From NCBI RefSeq assembly GCF_018390695.1, contig NZ_JAHBGF010000003.1:117289-181288 (forward strand): 64,000 bases of DNA. The letters run 5' to 3'. Source of the DNA: Ancylobacter sonchi. Its GTDB lineage: Bacteria > Pseudomonadota > Alphaproteobacteria > Rhizobiales > Xanthobacteraceae. Shown one piece after another: positions 53,303 through 63,761 of this stretch. Every line of letters starts with the position of its first letter. Within the stretch, counting starts at the first letter, position 1. The position numbers and the translations under genes were made by a program. The notes under the pieces are model-generated. The model did not search any database, was not told the origin of the DNA, and saw only the letters and a list, made by a program, of their open reading frames with translations.

Positions 53303-56300
53303 ATGGCCGAGGCGGATGTCGGGTTCGTGCATCTCCACGTCCATTCCTCCTATTCGCTGCTGGAAGGGGCGTTGCCGGTCGGCAAGCTCGCCGAGCTGGT
53401 GAAGAAGGACCGCCAGCCCGCCATCGCCCTGACCGACACCGGCAATCTGTTCGGCGCGCTGGAATTCTCCGAGAAGATGGCCGGCGCCGGCATCCAGCCC
53501 ATCGTCGGCTGCTCGCTCGCCATCGATTTCGGCGACCAGGCGGGAAGGGGCCCGGCGCATGCCCAGCGCCCGCGCATCGTGCTGCTCGCCGCCGACGAGA
53601 CCGGCTGGGGCCATCTGATGGAGCTGGTGTCGCGCTCCTATCTCGACACCGCCGATGACGGCGCCCCGCACATCAAGTCCGACTGGCTGGAGGCGCACCA
53701 TGCCGGGCTGATCGCGCTCACCGGCGGACCGTCCGGCCCGATCGACAAGGCGCTGGCGCTCGGCGCGCCCGATGTGGCGGCGCAGCGGCTGGAGGCGCTC
53801 AAGGCGCTGTTCGGCGACCGGCTCTATGTCGAGGTGCAGCGCCACGGCATCGGCGAGGAGCGCCGGGTCGAACGGTCGCTCATCGATCTCGCCTATCGGC
53901 TGGAACTGCCGCTGGTCGCCGCCAACGAGCCGTTCTTCGCCGCGCAGGACGATTATGAGGCGCATGACGCGCTGATCTGCATCGCCGAGGGCCGCCTCGT
54001 CGCCGAGGACGGTCGCCGCCAGCTCACCCCCCAGCACCGCTTCCGCACCCGCGCGGAGATGATGGAGCTGTTCGCCGATCTGCCGGAGGCGCTGGCCAAC
54101 ACCATCGAGGTCGCGCGGCGCTGCGCCTATCGCCCGCGCACGGTGAAGCCGATCCTGCCGCGCTTCACCATGGAGCGCGACGAGGCCGAGGAACTGCGCG
54201 TGCAGGCGGAGGAGGGGCTCGCCGCCCGCCTCGGCGTCCACGGCCCGGCGCCGGGGCTGACCGAGAAGGACTATCAGGAGCGGCTCGCCTTCGAGCTGTC
54301 CATCATCGAGAAGATGAAGTTCCCCGGCTACTTCCTGATCGTGTCGGACTTCATCAAATGGGCGAAGGCGCACGGCATCCCGGTGGGGCCGGGGCGTGGG
54401 TCGGGTGCCGGCTCGCTGGTCGCCTACTCGCTGACCATCACCGATCTCGACCCGCTGCGCTTCGGCCTGCTGTTCGAGCGCTTCCTCAATCCCGAGCGCG
54501 TGTCGATGCCGGACTTCGACATCGATTTCTGCCAGGAGCGCCGCGACGAGGTGATCCGCTATGTGCAGCAGCGCTACGGGCGCAACCAGGTGGCGCAGAT
54601 CATCACCTTCGGTACGCTGCAGGCGCGCGGCGTGCTGCGCGACGTCGGCCGGGTGCTGGAAATGCCCTATGGCCAGGTCGACAAGCTGTGCAAGCTGGTT
54701 CCGCAGAACCCGGCCAACCCGGTCACGCTGAAGCAGGCGATCAATGACGAGCCGCGCCTGCAGGCCGAGGCCGAGGCGAACCCGGTGGTGAAGCGGGCCT
54801 TCGACATCGCCACCAAGCTGGAGGGGCTGAACCGCCACGCCTCCACCCACGCCGCCGGCATCGTGATCGGCGACCGGCCGCTGGCCCAGCTGGTGCCGCT
54901 GTACCGAGACCCGCGTTCCGACATGCCGGTGACGCAATACAACATGAAGTGGATCGAGCAGGCCGGGCTGGTGAAGTTCGACTTCCTCGGCCTGAAGACG
55001 CTCACCACCTTGCAGACCGCCGTCCGGCTGGTGGCCCAGCGCGGCATCGAGCTCGATCTCTCCACCATCCCGCTCGACGACAAGAAGAGCTACGCCATGC
55101 TCACCCGCGGCGAGACGGTGGGCGTGTTCCAGGTGGAAAGCGCCGGCATGCGGCGGGCGCTGGTCGACATGAAGCCGGACCGGCTGGAGGATATCATCGC
55201 GCTGGTGGCGCTTTATCGCCCGGGCCCGATGGCCAACATCCCGGTCTATTGCGCGGTGAAGAACGGGCAGGAAGAGGCCGTCTACGCCCATCCGGCACTG
55301 GAGGGCAGCCTCAAGGAGACCTACGGCGTCATCATCTACCAGGAACAGGTGATGCAGATCGCGCAGACCCTGTCGGGCTATTCGCTCGGCGAGGCGGACC
55401 TGCTGCGCCGCGCCATGGGCAAGAAGATCCGCGCCGAGATGGACAAGCAGCGCGAGCGCTTCGTCGACGGCGCGGTGGAAAACAAGGTGCCGAAGGCCAA
55501 GGCGTCGGAGATCTTCGACCTGCTGGCCAAGTTCGCCGATTACGGCTTCAACAAGAGCCATGCGGCGGCCTATGCGCTGGTGTCGTACCAGACCGCCTAT
55601 CTGAAGGCGAACTACGCCACCGAGTTCCTCGCCGCCTCGATGACGCTCGACATGGGCAACACCGACAAGCTCGCCGAATTCCGCCAGGATGCGCAGCGGC
55701 TCGGCATCACGGTGGTGCCGCCCTCGGTGAACCATTCGGGCCGGGAGTTCGCGGTGAAGGACGGGCGCATCCTCTACGCGCTCGCTGCCATCAAGGGCGT
55801 CGGCGTGCAGGCGGTGGACGCCATCGTCGAGGCGCGCGGTGACAGGCCGTTCCGCGACCTCGCGGATTTCGCCGCCCGCATCAACGCCAAGGCGCTCAAC
55901 AAGCGCACCATGGAGAGCCTGGTGAATGCCGGCGCCTTCGATGCGCTGGAGCCGAACCGCGCCCGCGCCTCGGCGGCGATTGAGGCGGTGATGGGCCATG
56001 CCGCCGCCGCCGGTGCCGAGGCGGCGCTCGGGCAGGGCAACATGTTCGGCGGTCCGTCGACGGCGGCGGATTTGCGCATTCCCGCCGTCGAACCCTGGCT
56101 GCCGGCGGAGAAGCTGCAGAAGGAATATGACGCCATCGGCTTCTTCCTCACCGGCCACCCGCTCGACGATTACGGCAAGACGCTCGAGCGCTTCCGCGTG
56201 CAGCGCTGGAGCGACTTCTCCCGCTCGGTGCGCGCCGGCGCCACCGCCGGTCGGCTGGCCGCCACGGTGGTGAGCAAGCAGGAGCGCCGCACCAAGACCG

Positions 56301-56737
56301 GCAACAAGATGGGCATTGTCGGCCTGTCCGATCCCTCCGGCCAGTTCGAGGCGGTGCTGTTCTCCGAATCGCTGAACCAGTTCCGCGACCTTCTGGAGCC
56401 GGGGAGGGCGCTGCTGCTGCACGTCGCCGCCGAATTGCAGGGCGAGGACGTGCGCGCCCGCATCCAGACCTGCGAGCCGCTCGACGAGGCGGCCACCAAG
56501 ATGCAGAAGGCGCTGCGCATCTTCCTGCGCTCGCCGGACCCGCTGGAGAGCGTGGCGTCGCGGCTCGGCGCGCTCGGTGGCGGGCGCGGCGACGGCGAGG
56601 TGGCCTTCGTGCTGCTGCTCGGCGAGCGCGGCGAGACCGAGGTGGAGGTGAAGCTGCCCGGCCGCTTCGGCCTGTCTCCGCAGATCGCCGGCGCCATCAA
56701 GGCGGTGCCCGGCGTGGTGGCGGTGGAGATGGCCTGA
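53303..56737 (+). CDS. dnaE: DNA polymerase III alpha subunit
   Basis: This is 1144 aa, the replicative C-family polymerase (DnaE1). The N-terminal PHP domain starts FVHLHVHSSYSLLEGA (His10, His12, His14). Catalytic Asp residues are in MPDFDIDFCQERRDE (about 404 and 406). GRGSGAGSLVAYSL, YQEQVMQIAQTLSGYSLGEA and GFNKSHAAAYALVSYQTAYL are typical. The C-terminal OB fold and tau-binding tail follow. AGGAGGAAG lies 4-6 bases before the ATG. It lacks the shorter form and the imuAB neighbours of DnaE2. Confidence 0.97.
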   Translation: MAEADVGFVHLHVHSSYSLLEGALPVGKLAELVKKDRQPAIALTDTGNLFGALEFSEKMAGAGIQPIVGCSLAIDFGDQAGRGPAHAQRPRIVLLAADETGWGHLMELVSRSYLDTADDGAPHIKSDWLEAHHAGLIALTGGPSGPIDKALALGAPDVAAQRLEALKALFGDRLYVEVQRHGIGEERRVERSLIDLAYRLELPLVAANEPFFAAQDDYEAHDALICIAEGRLVAEDGRRQLTPQHRFRTRAEMMELFADLPEALANTIEVARRCAYRPRTVKPILPRFTMERDEAEELRVQAEEGLAARLGVHGPAPGLTEKDYQERLAFELSIIEKMKFPGYFLIVSDFIKWAKAHGIPVGPGRGSGAGSLVAYSLTITDLDPLRFGLLFERFLNPERVSMPDFDIDFCQERRDEVIRYVQQRYGRNQVAQIITFGTLQARGVLRDVGRVLEMPYGQVDKLCKLVPQNPANPVTLKQAINDEPRLQAEAEANPVVKRAFDIATKLEGLNRHASTHAAGIVIGDRPLAQLVPLYRDPRSDMPVTQYNMKWIEQAGLVKFDFLGLKTLTTLQTAVRLVAQRGIELDLSTIPLDDKKSYAMLTRGETVGVFQVESAGMRRALVDMKPDRLEDIIALVALYRPGPMANIPVYCAVKNGQEEAVYAHPALEGSLKETYGVIIYQEQVMQIAQTLSGYSLGEADLLRRAMGKKIRAEMDKQRERFVDGAVENKVPKAKASEIFDLLAKFADYGFNKSHAAAYALVSYQTAYLKANYATEFLAASMTLDMGNTDKLAEFRQDAQRLGITVVPPSVNHSGREFAVKDGRILYALAAIKGVGVQAVDAIVEARGDRPFRDLADFAARINAKALNKRTMESLVNAGAFDALEPNRARASAAIEAVMGHAAAAGAEAALGQGNMFGGPSTAADLRIPAVEPWLPAEKLQKEYDAIGFFLTGHPLDDYGKTLERFRVQRWSDFSRSVRAGATAGRLAATVVSKQERRTKTGNKMGIVGLSDPSGQFEAVLFSESLNQFRDLLEPGRALLLHVAAELQGEDVRARIQTCEPLDEAATKMQKALRIFLRSPDPLESVASRLGALGGGRGDGEVAFVLLLGERGETEVEVKLPGRFGLSPQIAGAIKAVPGVVAVEMA

Positions 56738-56836
56738 GCCCCCGACTGGCCGAGGATCTGTCCGGCCGTGTAGGTAGCGGGGCGCGCGATGGTGCCGCTC
56801 CGTCAGTCAATGGCGTGGCCGCCGGCCTTGTCGCTC

Positions 56837-56865
56837 TTGCCTAACACCGCCACCTCGCGTATATG
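56837..56865 (+). promoter_or_regulatory. Putative rpsB promoter
   Basis: A -35-like TTGCCT (56837-56842) and a -10-like TATATG (56860-56865) are separated by 17 bp, in the 259-bp dnaE-rpsB spacer. This would give a leader of about 125 bases, long enough for ribosomal-protein feedback. Confidence 0.4.
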
Positions 56866-56996
56866 CCGCGCCATCCCGCACGCGGACCTCGCGGCCGGGT
56901 CCTCTTCCTATGGTCGAGACCCGTCGCCGCTCCGGTGCCGATGCCGAATTCCCGGCACGGCCAAGTCCGCGGAGGCTAACCGGAAGAGAGACGACC

Positions 56997-57995
56997 ATGG
57001 CACTCCCCGATTTCACCATGCGCCAGCTGCTTGAAGCTGGTGTGCACTTTGGGCATCAGTCCCACCGCTGGAACCCGAAGATGGCCCCGTTCATCTTCGG
57101 CACCCGCAACAACATCCACATCATCGACCTCGCCCAGACGGTGCCCTCGCTGGCCCGCGCGCTGCAGGTGGTGTCCGACACCGTGGCCCGTGGCGGCCGC
57201 GTGCTGTTCGTCGGCACCAAGCGCCAGGCGGCCGATGCCGTCGCCGATGCTGCCAAGCGCTCGGCGCAGTACTATGTGAACTCCCGCTGGCTCGGCGGCA
57301 TGCTGACCAACTGGAAGACCATCTCCCACTCCATCGCCCGCCTGAAGAAGCTCGAAGAGCTGCTCAATGCCGGCGAGGGCGTCGGCTACACCAAGAAGGA
57401 GCGCCTGACGCTCCAGCGCGAGAAGGAAAAGCTTGATCGCGCGCTTGGTGGTATCCGCGACATGGGCGGTCTGCCGGACCTGCTGTTCGTGATCGACACC
57501 AACAAGGAAGACCTGGCGGTCGCCGAGGCGCGTCGCCTGGGCATTCCGGTGGCGGCGATCCTCGACACCAACTGCGATCCGGACGGCATCTCCTACCCGG
57601 TGCCGGGCAATGACGACGCCGGCCGCGCCATCAACCTCTATTGCGACCTGATCGCCCGTGCCGCCATCGACGGCATCGGCCGCGCCCAGGGCGATTTCGG
57701 TGTCGACATCGGCGCCGCCGAAGTGCCGATGATCGAGGACCTGCCGGCCGAGGCCGCCTGGTCGTCCTTCGAGCCGCTGTCCGGCCCGCGCGGCCCGGCC
57801 GACGACCTGAAGAAGCTGACCGGCGTTTCCCCGGCCATCGAGAAGAAGCTGACCGATCTCGGCATCTTCCACTTCTCGCAGATCGCCGGCCTCGACGCCG
57901 CTGACGCCCACCGCCTCGGCGAGGAAGTCGGCCTGCCGGGTCGTGTGGACGGCTGGATCGCCCAGGCCAAGGGGCTCACCGCCGAGGTCGAGTGA
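56997..57995 (+). CDS. rpsB: 30S ribosomal protein S2 with C-terminal extension
   Basis: This is 332 aa. The S2 core (1-260) has [34 protein letters not shown] and [21 protein letters not shown]. About 70 extra residues at the C-terminus ([20 protein letters not shown], then [20 protein letters not shown]) form a helix-hairpin-helix-like module. The same type of module occurs in some rhizobial NuoE and L21 proteins, as I recall. The start at 56997 is where the S2 core begins; earlier codons look non-coding. Confidence 0.97.
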   Translation: MALPDFTMRQLLEAGVHFGHQSHRWNPKMAPFIFGTRNNIHIIDLAQTVPSLARALQVVSDTVARGGRVLFVGTKRQAADAVADAAKRSAQYYVNSRWLGGMLTNWKTISHSIARLKKLEELLNAGEGVGYTKKERLTLQREKEKLDRALGGIRDMGGLPDLLFVIDTNKEDLAVAEARRLGIPVAAILDTNCDPDGISYPVPGNDDAGRAINLYCDLIARAAIDGIGRAQGDFGVDIGAAEVPMIEDLPAEAAWSSFEPLSGPRGPADDLKKLTGVSPAIEKKLTDLGIFHFSQIAGLDAADAHRLGEEVGLPGRVDGWIAQAKGLTAEVE

Positions 57996-58012
57996 CCTGA
58001 CGCGGACGGCTC

Positions 58013-58078
58013 GCGGCAGCTTCGCGCTGCCGCTTGGATCATGAATACGCGGCCGGCCCGGAACCCTCCGGCCGGCCG
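58013..58078 (+). terminator. Two hairpins in the rpsB-tsf spacer
   Basis: GCGGCAGC-TTCGC-GCTGCCGC (58013-58033) and a 9-bp stem CGGCCGGCC/GGCCGGCCG (58050-58078) lie in the 163-bp gap. Neither has a good T-tract. Partial termination between rpsB and tsf is plausible. Confidence 0.4.
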
Positions 58079-58158
58079 TGTCGTCAAATGACACATGCGC
58101 GAATGATACGTCGCACGTGACACCTGCGATTCGTGTCGATTGGAATGAGGAACGGGAT

Positions 58159-59082
58159 ATGGCCAACATCACCGCGGGCATGGTGAAGGAGCTGCGCGAG
58201 AAGACCGGCGCCGGCATGATGGATTGCAAGAACGCGCTGGGCGAGGTCGAGGGCGACATCGAGGCCGCCATCGACTGGCTGCGCAAGAAGGGCCTCGCCA
58301 AGGCCGCCAAGAAGGCCGGCCGCGTCGCCGCCGAAGGCCTGATCGGGCTCGCGCTCGCCGGCACCAAGGGCGTGGTGGTCGAGGTGAACTCCGAGACCGA
58401 CTTCGTCGCCCGCAACGAGCAGTTCCAGGCGCTGGTGCGGAACATCGCCCAGGTCGCGCTGGCGGCCGGCGACGACGTCGCGGCCATCGGCGCGGCGGCC
58501 TATCCGGCCGGCGGCACCGTCAGCGAGGCGATCTCCAGTGCCGTGGCCACCATTGGCGAGCACATGAACCTGCGCCGCGCCAAGGAGCTCTCGGTGAACG
58601 CCGGCGTCGTCGCCAGCTACATCCACGGCTCGGTGGGCGAGGGGCTCGGCAAGATCGGCGTGCTGGTCGCGCTCGAATCGACCGGCAAGGCCGATGAACT
58701 CGCGGCCCTCGGCCGCCAGATCGCCATGCATGTCGCTGCCGCCAACCCGCAGGCGCTCGACGCCGCCGGCATCGACGCCGATGTCGTCGCCCGCGAGCGC
58801 GGCGTGCTGGCCGAAAAGGCCAAGGCCTCCGGCAAGCCGGACAACGTCGTCGAGAAGATCGTCGAGAGCGGCCTGAAGACCTTCTACAAGGAAGTGACGC
58901 TGGTCGAGCAGGCCTTCATCCACGAGCCCTCCAAGACCGTCGCCCAGGCGGTGAAGGAGAGCGAGGGCAAGGTCGGCGCGCCGGTCAAGATCGCCGGCTT
59001 CGTGCGCTTCGCCCTCGGCGAGGGCGTGGAGAAGCAGGAGAGCGACTTCGCCGCCGAGGTCGCCGCCGCCGCCGGCGCCTGA
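58159..59082 (+). CDS. tsf: Elongation factor Ts
   Basis: This is a 307-aa protein. The N-terminal UBA-like domain carries [20 protein letters not shown], and the core has the [13 protein letters not shown] motif that inserts into EF-Tu. It is the nucleotide exchange factor for EF-Tu. GGGAT and a GAGG site precede the ATG at 58159. It is followed by a strong terminator. Confidence 0.97.
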   Translation: MANITAGMVKELREKTGAGMMDCKNALGEVEGDIEAAIDWLRKKGLAKAAKKAGRVAAEGLIGLALAGTKGVVVEVNSETDFVARNEQFQALVRNIAQVALAAGDDVAAIGAAAYPAGGTVSEAISSAVATIGEHMNLRRAKELSVNAGVVASYIHGSVGEGLGKIGVLVALESTGKADELAALGRQIAMHVAAANPQALDAAGIDADVVARERGVLAEKAKASGKPDNVVEKIVESGLKTFYKEVTLVEQAFIHEPSKTVAQAVKESEGKVGAPVKIAGFVRFALGEGVEKQESDFAAEVAAAAGA

Positions 59083-59110
59083 GACGCAGCACGCGTTTGT
59101 TGATAAGACC

Positions 59111-59147
59111 ACGCCGGGCCGCCACGAGGCGCGCCCGGCGTGCTTTA
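59111..59147 (+). terminator. Terminator after tsf
   Basis: A perfect 10-bp stem (CACGCCGGGC with GCCCGGCGTG) encloses an inner GCC-ACGA-GGC and is followed by CTTT. It lies 28 bp past the tsf stop. Confidence 0.8.
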
Positions 59148-59196
59148 GTATGAGGCGGGGCGTGTCGGCGCCGCGCACAGCATGAAAAGGTGCCTC

Positions 59197-59931
59197 ATGT
59201 CCGAGACGGGCGAACCCCAGGAAGTGTCCTACCGGCGCGTGCTGGTGAAGGTGTCCGGTGAAGCCCTGATGGGCAGCGAGGCGTTCGGCCTGCACTGGCC
59301 GACCATCGAGGGCATCGCCCGCGATCTCGCCGACGCCCACAAGGCCGGCGCCGAAGTGGCCGTTGTGGTGGGCGGCGGCAACATATTGCGCGGCGCCAGC
59401 GTCGCCGGCCGTGGCCTCGACCGCGCCACCGCCGACCATATGGGCATGCTGGCGACGGTGATGAACGCGCTGGCGCTGGAGAAGGCGATCGAGGAGGCCG
59501 GCACGCCGGCCCGCACCCTCTCCGCCATTCCGATGCCGACCATCTGCGAGCCCTATGCCCGCCAGACCGCCTCGCGCCATTTGTCGCGCGGGCGCATCGT
59601 CGTGCTGGCCGGCGGCACCGGCAATCCGTATTTCACCACCGACACCGGTGCCGTGCTGCGCGCCGCCGAGCTCGAATGCGACGCGGTGATGAAGGCAACG
59701 AATGTCGACGGCGTGTATACCGCCGATCCCAAGCGAGACCCCGACGCGGTGCGCTATGAGCGTCTCACCCATGACGAGGCGCTCGCCAAGGATCTGAAGG
59801 TGATGGACGCCGCCGCCTTCGCGCTGGCGCGTGAGGCGAAGCTGCCGATCATCGTGTTCTCCATCCGCCAGCCCGGTGCCATCGAGGATGCCGTGCGGGG
59901 GAGAGGGCGCTCCACCACCGTGGCGCCCTGA
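59197..59931 (+). CDS. pyrH: Uridylate kinase
   Basis: This is 244 aa from the ATG at 59197; an ATG five codons earlier is possible. It is an amino-acid-kinase fold with [38 protein letters not shown] and [13 protein letters not shown]. It phosphorylates UMP to UDP. The hexameric bacterial enzyme is GTP-activated and UTP-inhibited by family knowledge. It lies between tsf and frr as in most proteobacteria. Confidence 0.97.
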   Translation: MSETGEPQEVSYRRVLVKVSGEALMGSEAFGLHWPTIEGIARDLADAHKAGAEVAVVVGGGNILRGASVAGRGLDRATADHMGMLATVMNALALEKAIEEAGTPARTLSAIPMPTICEPYARQTASRHLSRGRIVVLAGGTGNPYFTTDTGAVLRAAELECDAVMKATNVDGVYTADPKRDPDAVRYERLTHDEALAKDLKVMDAAAFALAREAKLPIIVFSIRQPGAIEDAVRGRGRSTTVAP

Positions 59932-60091
59932 CCGGGCGTCGATGCCGCGCTGCGGCATGCAATAAGGCGCCTGCGCGCTTGCCTCGCGCGGCAAACCATT
60001 TGATATAGCCGGGTCCGGCCGCTTGCGGCGCTGGTGCCGCGTCGAGCGGACCGCGTCATGCAGGCCCGGCCTAGCAAGAAGAGGGTCCGCT

Positions 60092-60655
60092 ATGAGCACT
60101 GGTCCGTCCGATATCGCCGATCTGAAGCGCCGCATGCAGGGCGCCATCGGTGTCCTGAAGCAGGAGCTGAGCGGCCTGCGTACCGGCCGCGCCTCGGCCA
60201 GCCTCCTGGAGCCGATCCAGGTGGATGCCTATGGCTCGCACATGCCGCTGAACCAGTGCGCCTCGGTGAACGTGCCGGAGCCGCGCCTGCTCTCGGTGCA
60301 GGTGTGGGATCGCAGCATGGTGTCGGCGGTGGAGAAGGCGATCCGCGATTCCAATCTCGGCCTCAATCCGCAGACCGAGGGGCAGGTGATCCGGGTGCGC
60401 ATTCCCGAGCTTACTCAGGATCGCCGCCAGGAACTGGTAAAGGTCGCGCATAAATATGCCGAGGCTGCCCGTGTCTCGGTGCGCCATGTGCGCCGCGACG
60501 GCATGGACAGCCTGAAGAAAGCGGAGAAGGACGGCGACATCAGCGCCGACGAGCAGACCCGTCTGTCGGATCAGGTGCAGAAGGCCACCGACCAGTCGAT
60601 CGCCGAGGTCGACCAGGTGCTGGCGACCAAGGAAAAGGAAATCCTGGCGGTTTGA
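60092..60655 (+). CDS. frr: Ribosome recycling factor
   Basis: This is a 187-aa protein of the usual length. It has the [22 protein letters not shown] region (conserved RTGRAS), [23 protein letters not shown], and a C-terminal three-helix segment. With EF-G it splits post-termination ribosomes. The start at 60092 has AAGAGGG upstream. Confidence 0.97.
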   Translation: MSTGPSDIADLKRRMQGAIGVLKQELSGLRTGRASASLLEPIQVDAYGSHMPLNQCASVNVPEPRLLSVQVWDRSMVSAVEKAIRDSNLGLNPQTEGQVIRVRIPELTQDRRQELVKVAHKYAEAARVSVRHVRRDGMDSLKKAEKDGDISADEQTRLSDQVQKATDQSIAEVDQVLATKEKEILAV

Positions 60656-60689
60656 GCGCGGGCCGGACGACGGCGCGGAGGCGGCCTTC

Positions 60690-61481
60690 TTGAAGATCGC
60701 GAAGTTCGACGTGTCAGACGATGCATCGGTCGAGGCGGGCCGGCCGGCTGCGGCCGAGCCCGGCGGCCCGGTGCCGCGGCACGTCGCCATCATCATGGAT
60801 GGCAATGGCCGCTGGGCGACGTCGCACGGCCTGCCGCGCTTCGAGGGGCACCGGCGCGGCGTCGAGGCGGTACGGCGTACCATCGCCGCTGCCATCGAGC
60901 TCGGCATCGAGGCGCTGACCATCTTCAGCTTCTCCAGCGAGAACTGGACCCGTCCCGAGGGCGAGGTCGACGAACTCATGGGGCTGCTGAAGCTGTTCAT
61001 CCGCCGGGACCTGCAGGATCTGCACGCCCGCAATGTGCGGGTGCGCATCCTCGGCGAGGGCCACCCGCGCGATGGCGAGATCCAGGCGATGCTGCGCGAG
61101 GCGGAAGGCATGACCGGCGGCAATACCGGGCTCACCCTCGCCGTCGCCTTCAACTACGGTTCGCAGAACGAGATCGCCCGCGCCGCCCGCGCCCTGGCGC
61201 GGGAAGTGGCGGCGGGGCGGCTGTCGCCGGAGGAGATCACCCCGGCGCGGTTGGCCGGCGCGCTCGACACGCAGGGCATGCCGCCGCTCGACCTTCTCAT
61301 CCGCACCAGCGGCGAGCAACGGCTGTCGAACTTCCTGCTCTGGCAGGCGGCCTATGCCGAGCTGGTGTTCCTGCCGGTGCTGTGGCCGGATTTCGACCGC
61401 TCCTGGTTCGAGCAGGCACTCAAGGAATTCGCCGGCCGGGAACGGCGCTTCGGCGGCATCGATGCGGCGGGGCGCTCCTGA
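60690..61481 (+). CDS. uppS: Undecaprenyl (isoprenyl) diphosphate synthase
   Basis: This is 263 aa with a TTG start, 8 bases after [19 protein letters not shown] contains the Mg-binding Asp. [23 protein letters not shown] and [18 protein letters not shown] are conserved regions III to V of cis-prenyltransferases. It makes the C55 lipid carrier for murein and O-antigen. An N-terminal 28-residue stretch is extra relative to E. coli. Confidence 0.95.
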   Translation: MKIAKFDVSDDASVEAGRPAAAEPGGPVPRHVAIIMDGNGRWATSHGLPRFEGHRRGVEAVRRTIAAAIELGIEALTIFSFSSENWTRPEGEVDELMGLLKLFIRRDLQDLHARNVRVRILGEGHPRDGEIQAMLREAEGMTGGNTGLTLAVAFNYGSQNEIARAARALAREVAAGRLSPEEITPARLAGALDTQGMPPLDLLIRTSGEQRLSNFLLWQAAYAELVFLPVLWPDFDRSWFEQALKEFAGRERRFGGIDAAGRS

Positions 61482-61482
61482 G

Positions 61483-62301
61483 TTGAACGTCGGTGCGGAT
61501 TTCCTGCCGCGGCTGGGCTCGGCGCTGGTACTGGCGCCGCTGGTCATCGCCGCGGCGACATGGGGCGGGCGCCCTTTCGTGCTCTTGTGCTTCCTCGCCA
61601 GCCTGATGCTGCTGTGGGAGTGGGCGAAGATGGCGCGGCTGCCGCGGTTGCCGGTTCTCATCGCGCTCGGCGGCGGCGGCATCGCCGTCGCGCTGTTCGC
61701 GCTGGTGGCCGGCCGGCCGCTGCTGGCGCTGGCGCTGCCCGTGGGCGCGCTGGCGGCGGCACTGATCACGCGCGGCGCGCCGTCGCTGCGCGCCTGGGCG
61801 TTGGTCGGCGTGCTCTATGCCGGCGCCCTGGCGTTTTCGCTGACACGGCTGCGCCTCGATCTCGGCTACGGGCTGATCGCCATCGTCTGGCTGCTGGCAG
61901 TGGTGTGGAGCACCGACATCGCCGCCTATTTCTGCGGGCGGCTGATGGGGGGGCCCAAATTGTGGCCGCGCGTCAGCCCCAACAAGACCTGGTCGGGCGC
62001 CATCGGTGGCGCGCTGTTCGCCGTAGGAGCGGGCATGTTGACCGTCTGGCTGGCGGGGATCGATTCGTCGCTGCTCGCCGCGCCGGCGGCGCTCGCCGCC
62101 AGCGCCTGCAGCCAGGCCGGCGACCTGTTCGAGTCGGCGATGAAGCGCCGCTTCGGGGTCAAGGATTCGAGCCATCTCATTCCCGGCCATGGCGGCCTGA
62201 TGGACCGGCTGGACGGGTTGGTGGCGGCGGCGGCCTTCGCCTGCCTGCTCGGCCTGTTGCGCAACCCCGCCTCGCCGGCGGCCGGGCTGCTGGTGTGGTG
62301 A
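61483..62301 (+). CDS. cdsA: Phosphatidate cytidylyltransferase
   Basis: This is a 272-aa protein. A TTG start at 61483, 1 bp after the uppS stop, gives MNVGADFLPRLGSALVLAPL; no ATG fits. There are seven or eight membrane helices. The CDP-diglyceride synthetase signature is complete near the C-terminus: SAMKRRFGVKDSSHLIPGHG followed by GLMDRLD. It makes CDP-diacylglycerol for phospholipid synthesis. In many relatives dxr comes next; here rseP does. Confidence 0.93.
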   Translation: MNVGADFLPRLGSALVLAPLVIAAATWGGRPFVLLCFLASLMLLWEWAKMARLPRLPVLIALGGGGIAVALFALVAGRPLLALALPVGALAAALITRGAPSLRAWALVGVLYAGALAFSLTRLRLDLGYGLIAIVWLLAVVWSTDIAAYFCGRLMGGPKLWPRVSPNKTWSGAIGGALFAVGAGMLTVWLAGIDSSLLAAPAALAASACSQAGDLFESAMKRRFGVKDSSHLIPGHGGLMDRLDGLVAAAAFACLLGLLRNPASPAAGLLVW

Positions 62302-62433
62302 TAACAGGGCGCGGCCGGCGACAAATGTGGCTGGCTGCCGTCTCTCTGCCAAACTTGGCGGCGACACCATGGCGTCGATGTTGCACGCGAGCCGGTCGCG
62401 GCTCACGGTCGTCGTACAGATGAGGAAAGCGAA

Positions 62434-63579
62434 ATGAGTGTGCTCTCGTCGATGGGTGGCAGCGCCGAATGGCTGCTGGGCTACCTCATCCCCTTCCTCT
62501 TCGTGCTGACGATCGTGGTGTTCTTCCATGAGCTCGGCCATTTCTGGGTGGCTCGCCGCGCCGGGGTGAAGGTGGTGGCGTTCTCCATCGGCTTCGGGCC
62601 GGAGATCGTCGGCTTCAACGATCGCCACGGCACCCGCTGGAAGCTGTCGGCGATACCGCTCGGCGGCTATGTGAAGTTCCTCGGCGACGACAACGCCGCC
62701 TCCGCTCCCGACCGCGACGGCCTCTCGCACATGACCGAGGCCGAGAAGAAGGTGAGCTTCTTCCACAAGTCGGTCGGCGCGCGCGCCGCCATCGTCGCCG
62801 CCGGTCCGATCGCCAACTTCATCCTCGCCATCGTCATCTTCGCCGGGCTGTTCATGACGGTGGGCCGGCAGGTGACGACGCCGCGCGTCGACGCCATCCA
62901 GGCCGGCAGCGCCGCCGAGAAGGCCGGCTTCCAGCCGCACGACCTGATCCTGTCGATCGACGGCGCGCCCATCGAATCCTTTGGCGACATGCAGCGCATC
63001 GTCAGCGCCAGCGCCGACGTGCCGCTCGCGGTGGAGATCGATCGCGGCGGCGAGCATCGCACGCTGACCGCGACGCCGGATCGTCGTGAGATCACCGATA
63101 CGTTCGGCAACGTGCACCGCATCGGCGTGCTCGGCATCTCCCGCTCGACCGGGGCCGGGGAGGTGACGACCCAGCGATTCGGCCCGGTGGAGGCGGTCAG
63201 CCTCGCCGGCAAGGAGGTGTGGTTCATCGTCGACCGCACCTTCTCCTATCTCGGCGGGGTGATCACCGGGCGCGAATCCGCCGACCAGCTGGGCGGGCCG
63301 ATTCGCATCGCCCAGGTGTCGGGGCAGGTGGCGACCTTCGGAATCGGCGCGCTTTTGCAGCTGGCGGCGGTTCTGTCGGTTTCGATCGGTCTTCTTAACC
63401 TCTTTCCCGTACCGTTGCTGGATGGCGGACACCTGCTGTTCTACGCCATCGAAGCGCTGCGCGGCCGCCCGCTCAGCGATCGGGCGCAGGAGGTCGGTTT
63501 CCGCATCGGGCTTGCCTTGGTCCTGATGCTTATGCTGTTTGCGACGTGGAACGATATTCTCAATATATCAAAATCTTGA
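62434..63579 (+). CDS. rseP: RIP zinc metalloprotease RseP
   Basis: This is a 381-aa site-2-type intramembrane protease. HExxH lies in the first helix (FFHELGHFWVARRAG, His32, Glu33, His36), and the third ligand Asp is in LFPVPLLDGGHLLFY. There is one PDZ domain (about 125-205, VDAIQAGSAAEKAGFQPHDL) rather than the two of E. coli, and four helices. It cleaves anti-sigma factors and signal-peptide remnants. bamA follows. Confidence 0.95.
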   Translation: MSVLSSMGGSAEWLLGYLIPFLFVLTIVVFFHELGHFWVARRAGVKVVAFSIGFGPEIVGFNDRHGTRWKLSAIPLGGYVKFLGDDNAASAPDRDGLSHMTEAEKKVSFFHKSVGARAAIVAAGPIANFILAIVIFAGLFMTVGRQVTTPRVDAIQAGSAAEKAGFQPHDLILSIDGAPIESFGDMQRIVSASADVPLAVEIDRGGEHRTLTATPDRREITDTFGNVHRIGVLGISRSTGAGEVTTQRFGPVEAVSLAGKEVWFIVDRTFSYLGGVITGRESADQLGGPIRIAQVSGQVATFGIGALLQLAAVLSVSIGLLNLFPVPLLDGGHLLFYAIEALRGRPLSDRAQEVGFRIGLALVLMLMLFATWNDILNISKS

Positions 63580-63761
63580 CGCCTCTCTGCCCAAGCGTTG
63601 CCGGTGTGCCACGGCGACGGGAAAAGGCAATCAGGCGGCGGGGGCTTCGGTTTGCAGGCCTGGGAAAAGCTTGTACAAGCGGAGCGCTGGATGAAAGATC
63701 GCGCCTGTCCGCGCTTGCGTGGACGGCGTCGCTTCAGAACAACGGTAAGGTTGCGCACCAA

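Noticed and set aside
53120..56422. 1100-codon open frame antisense to dnaE
   Set aside because: It is a mirror of dnaE codon bias; the product is His/Arg/Gly-rich with no motif, and the plus strand encodes a full DnaE.
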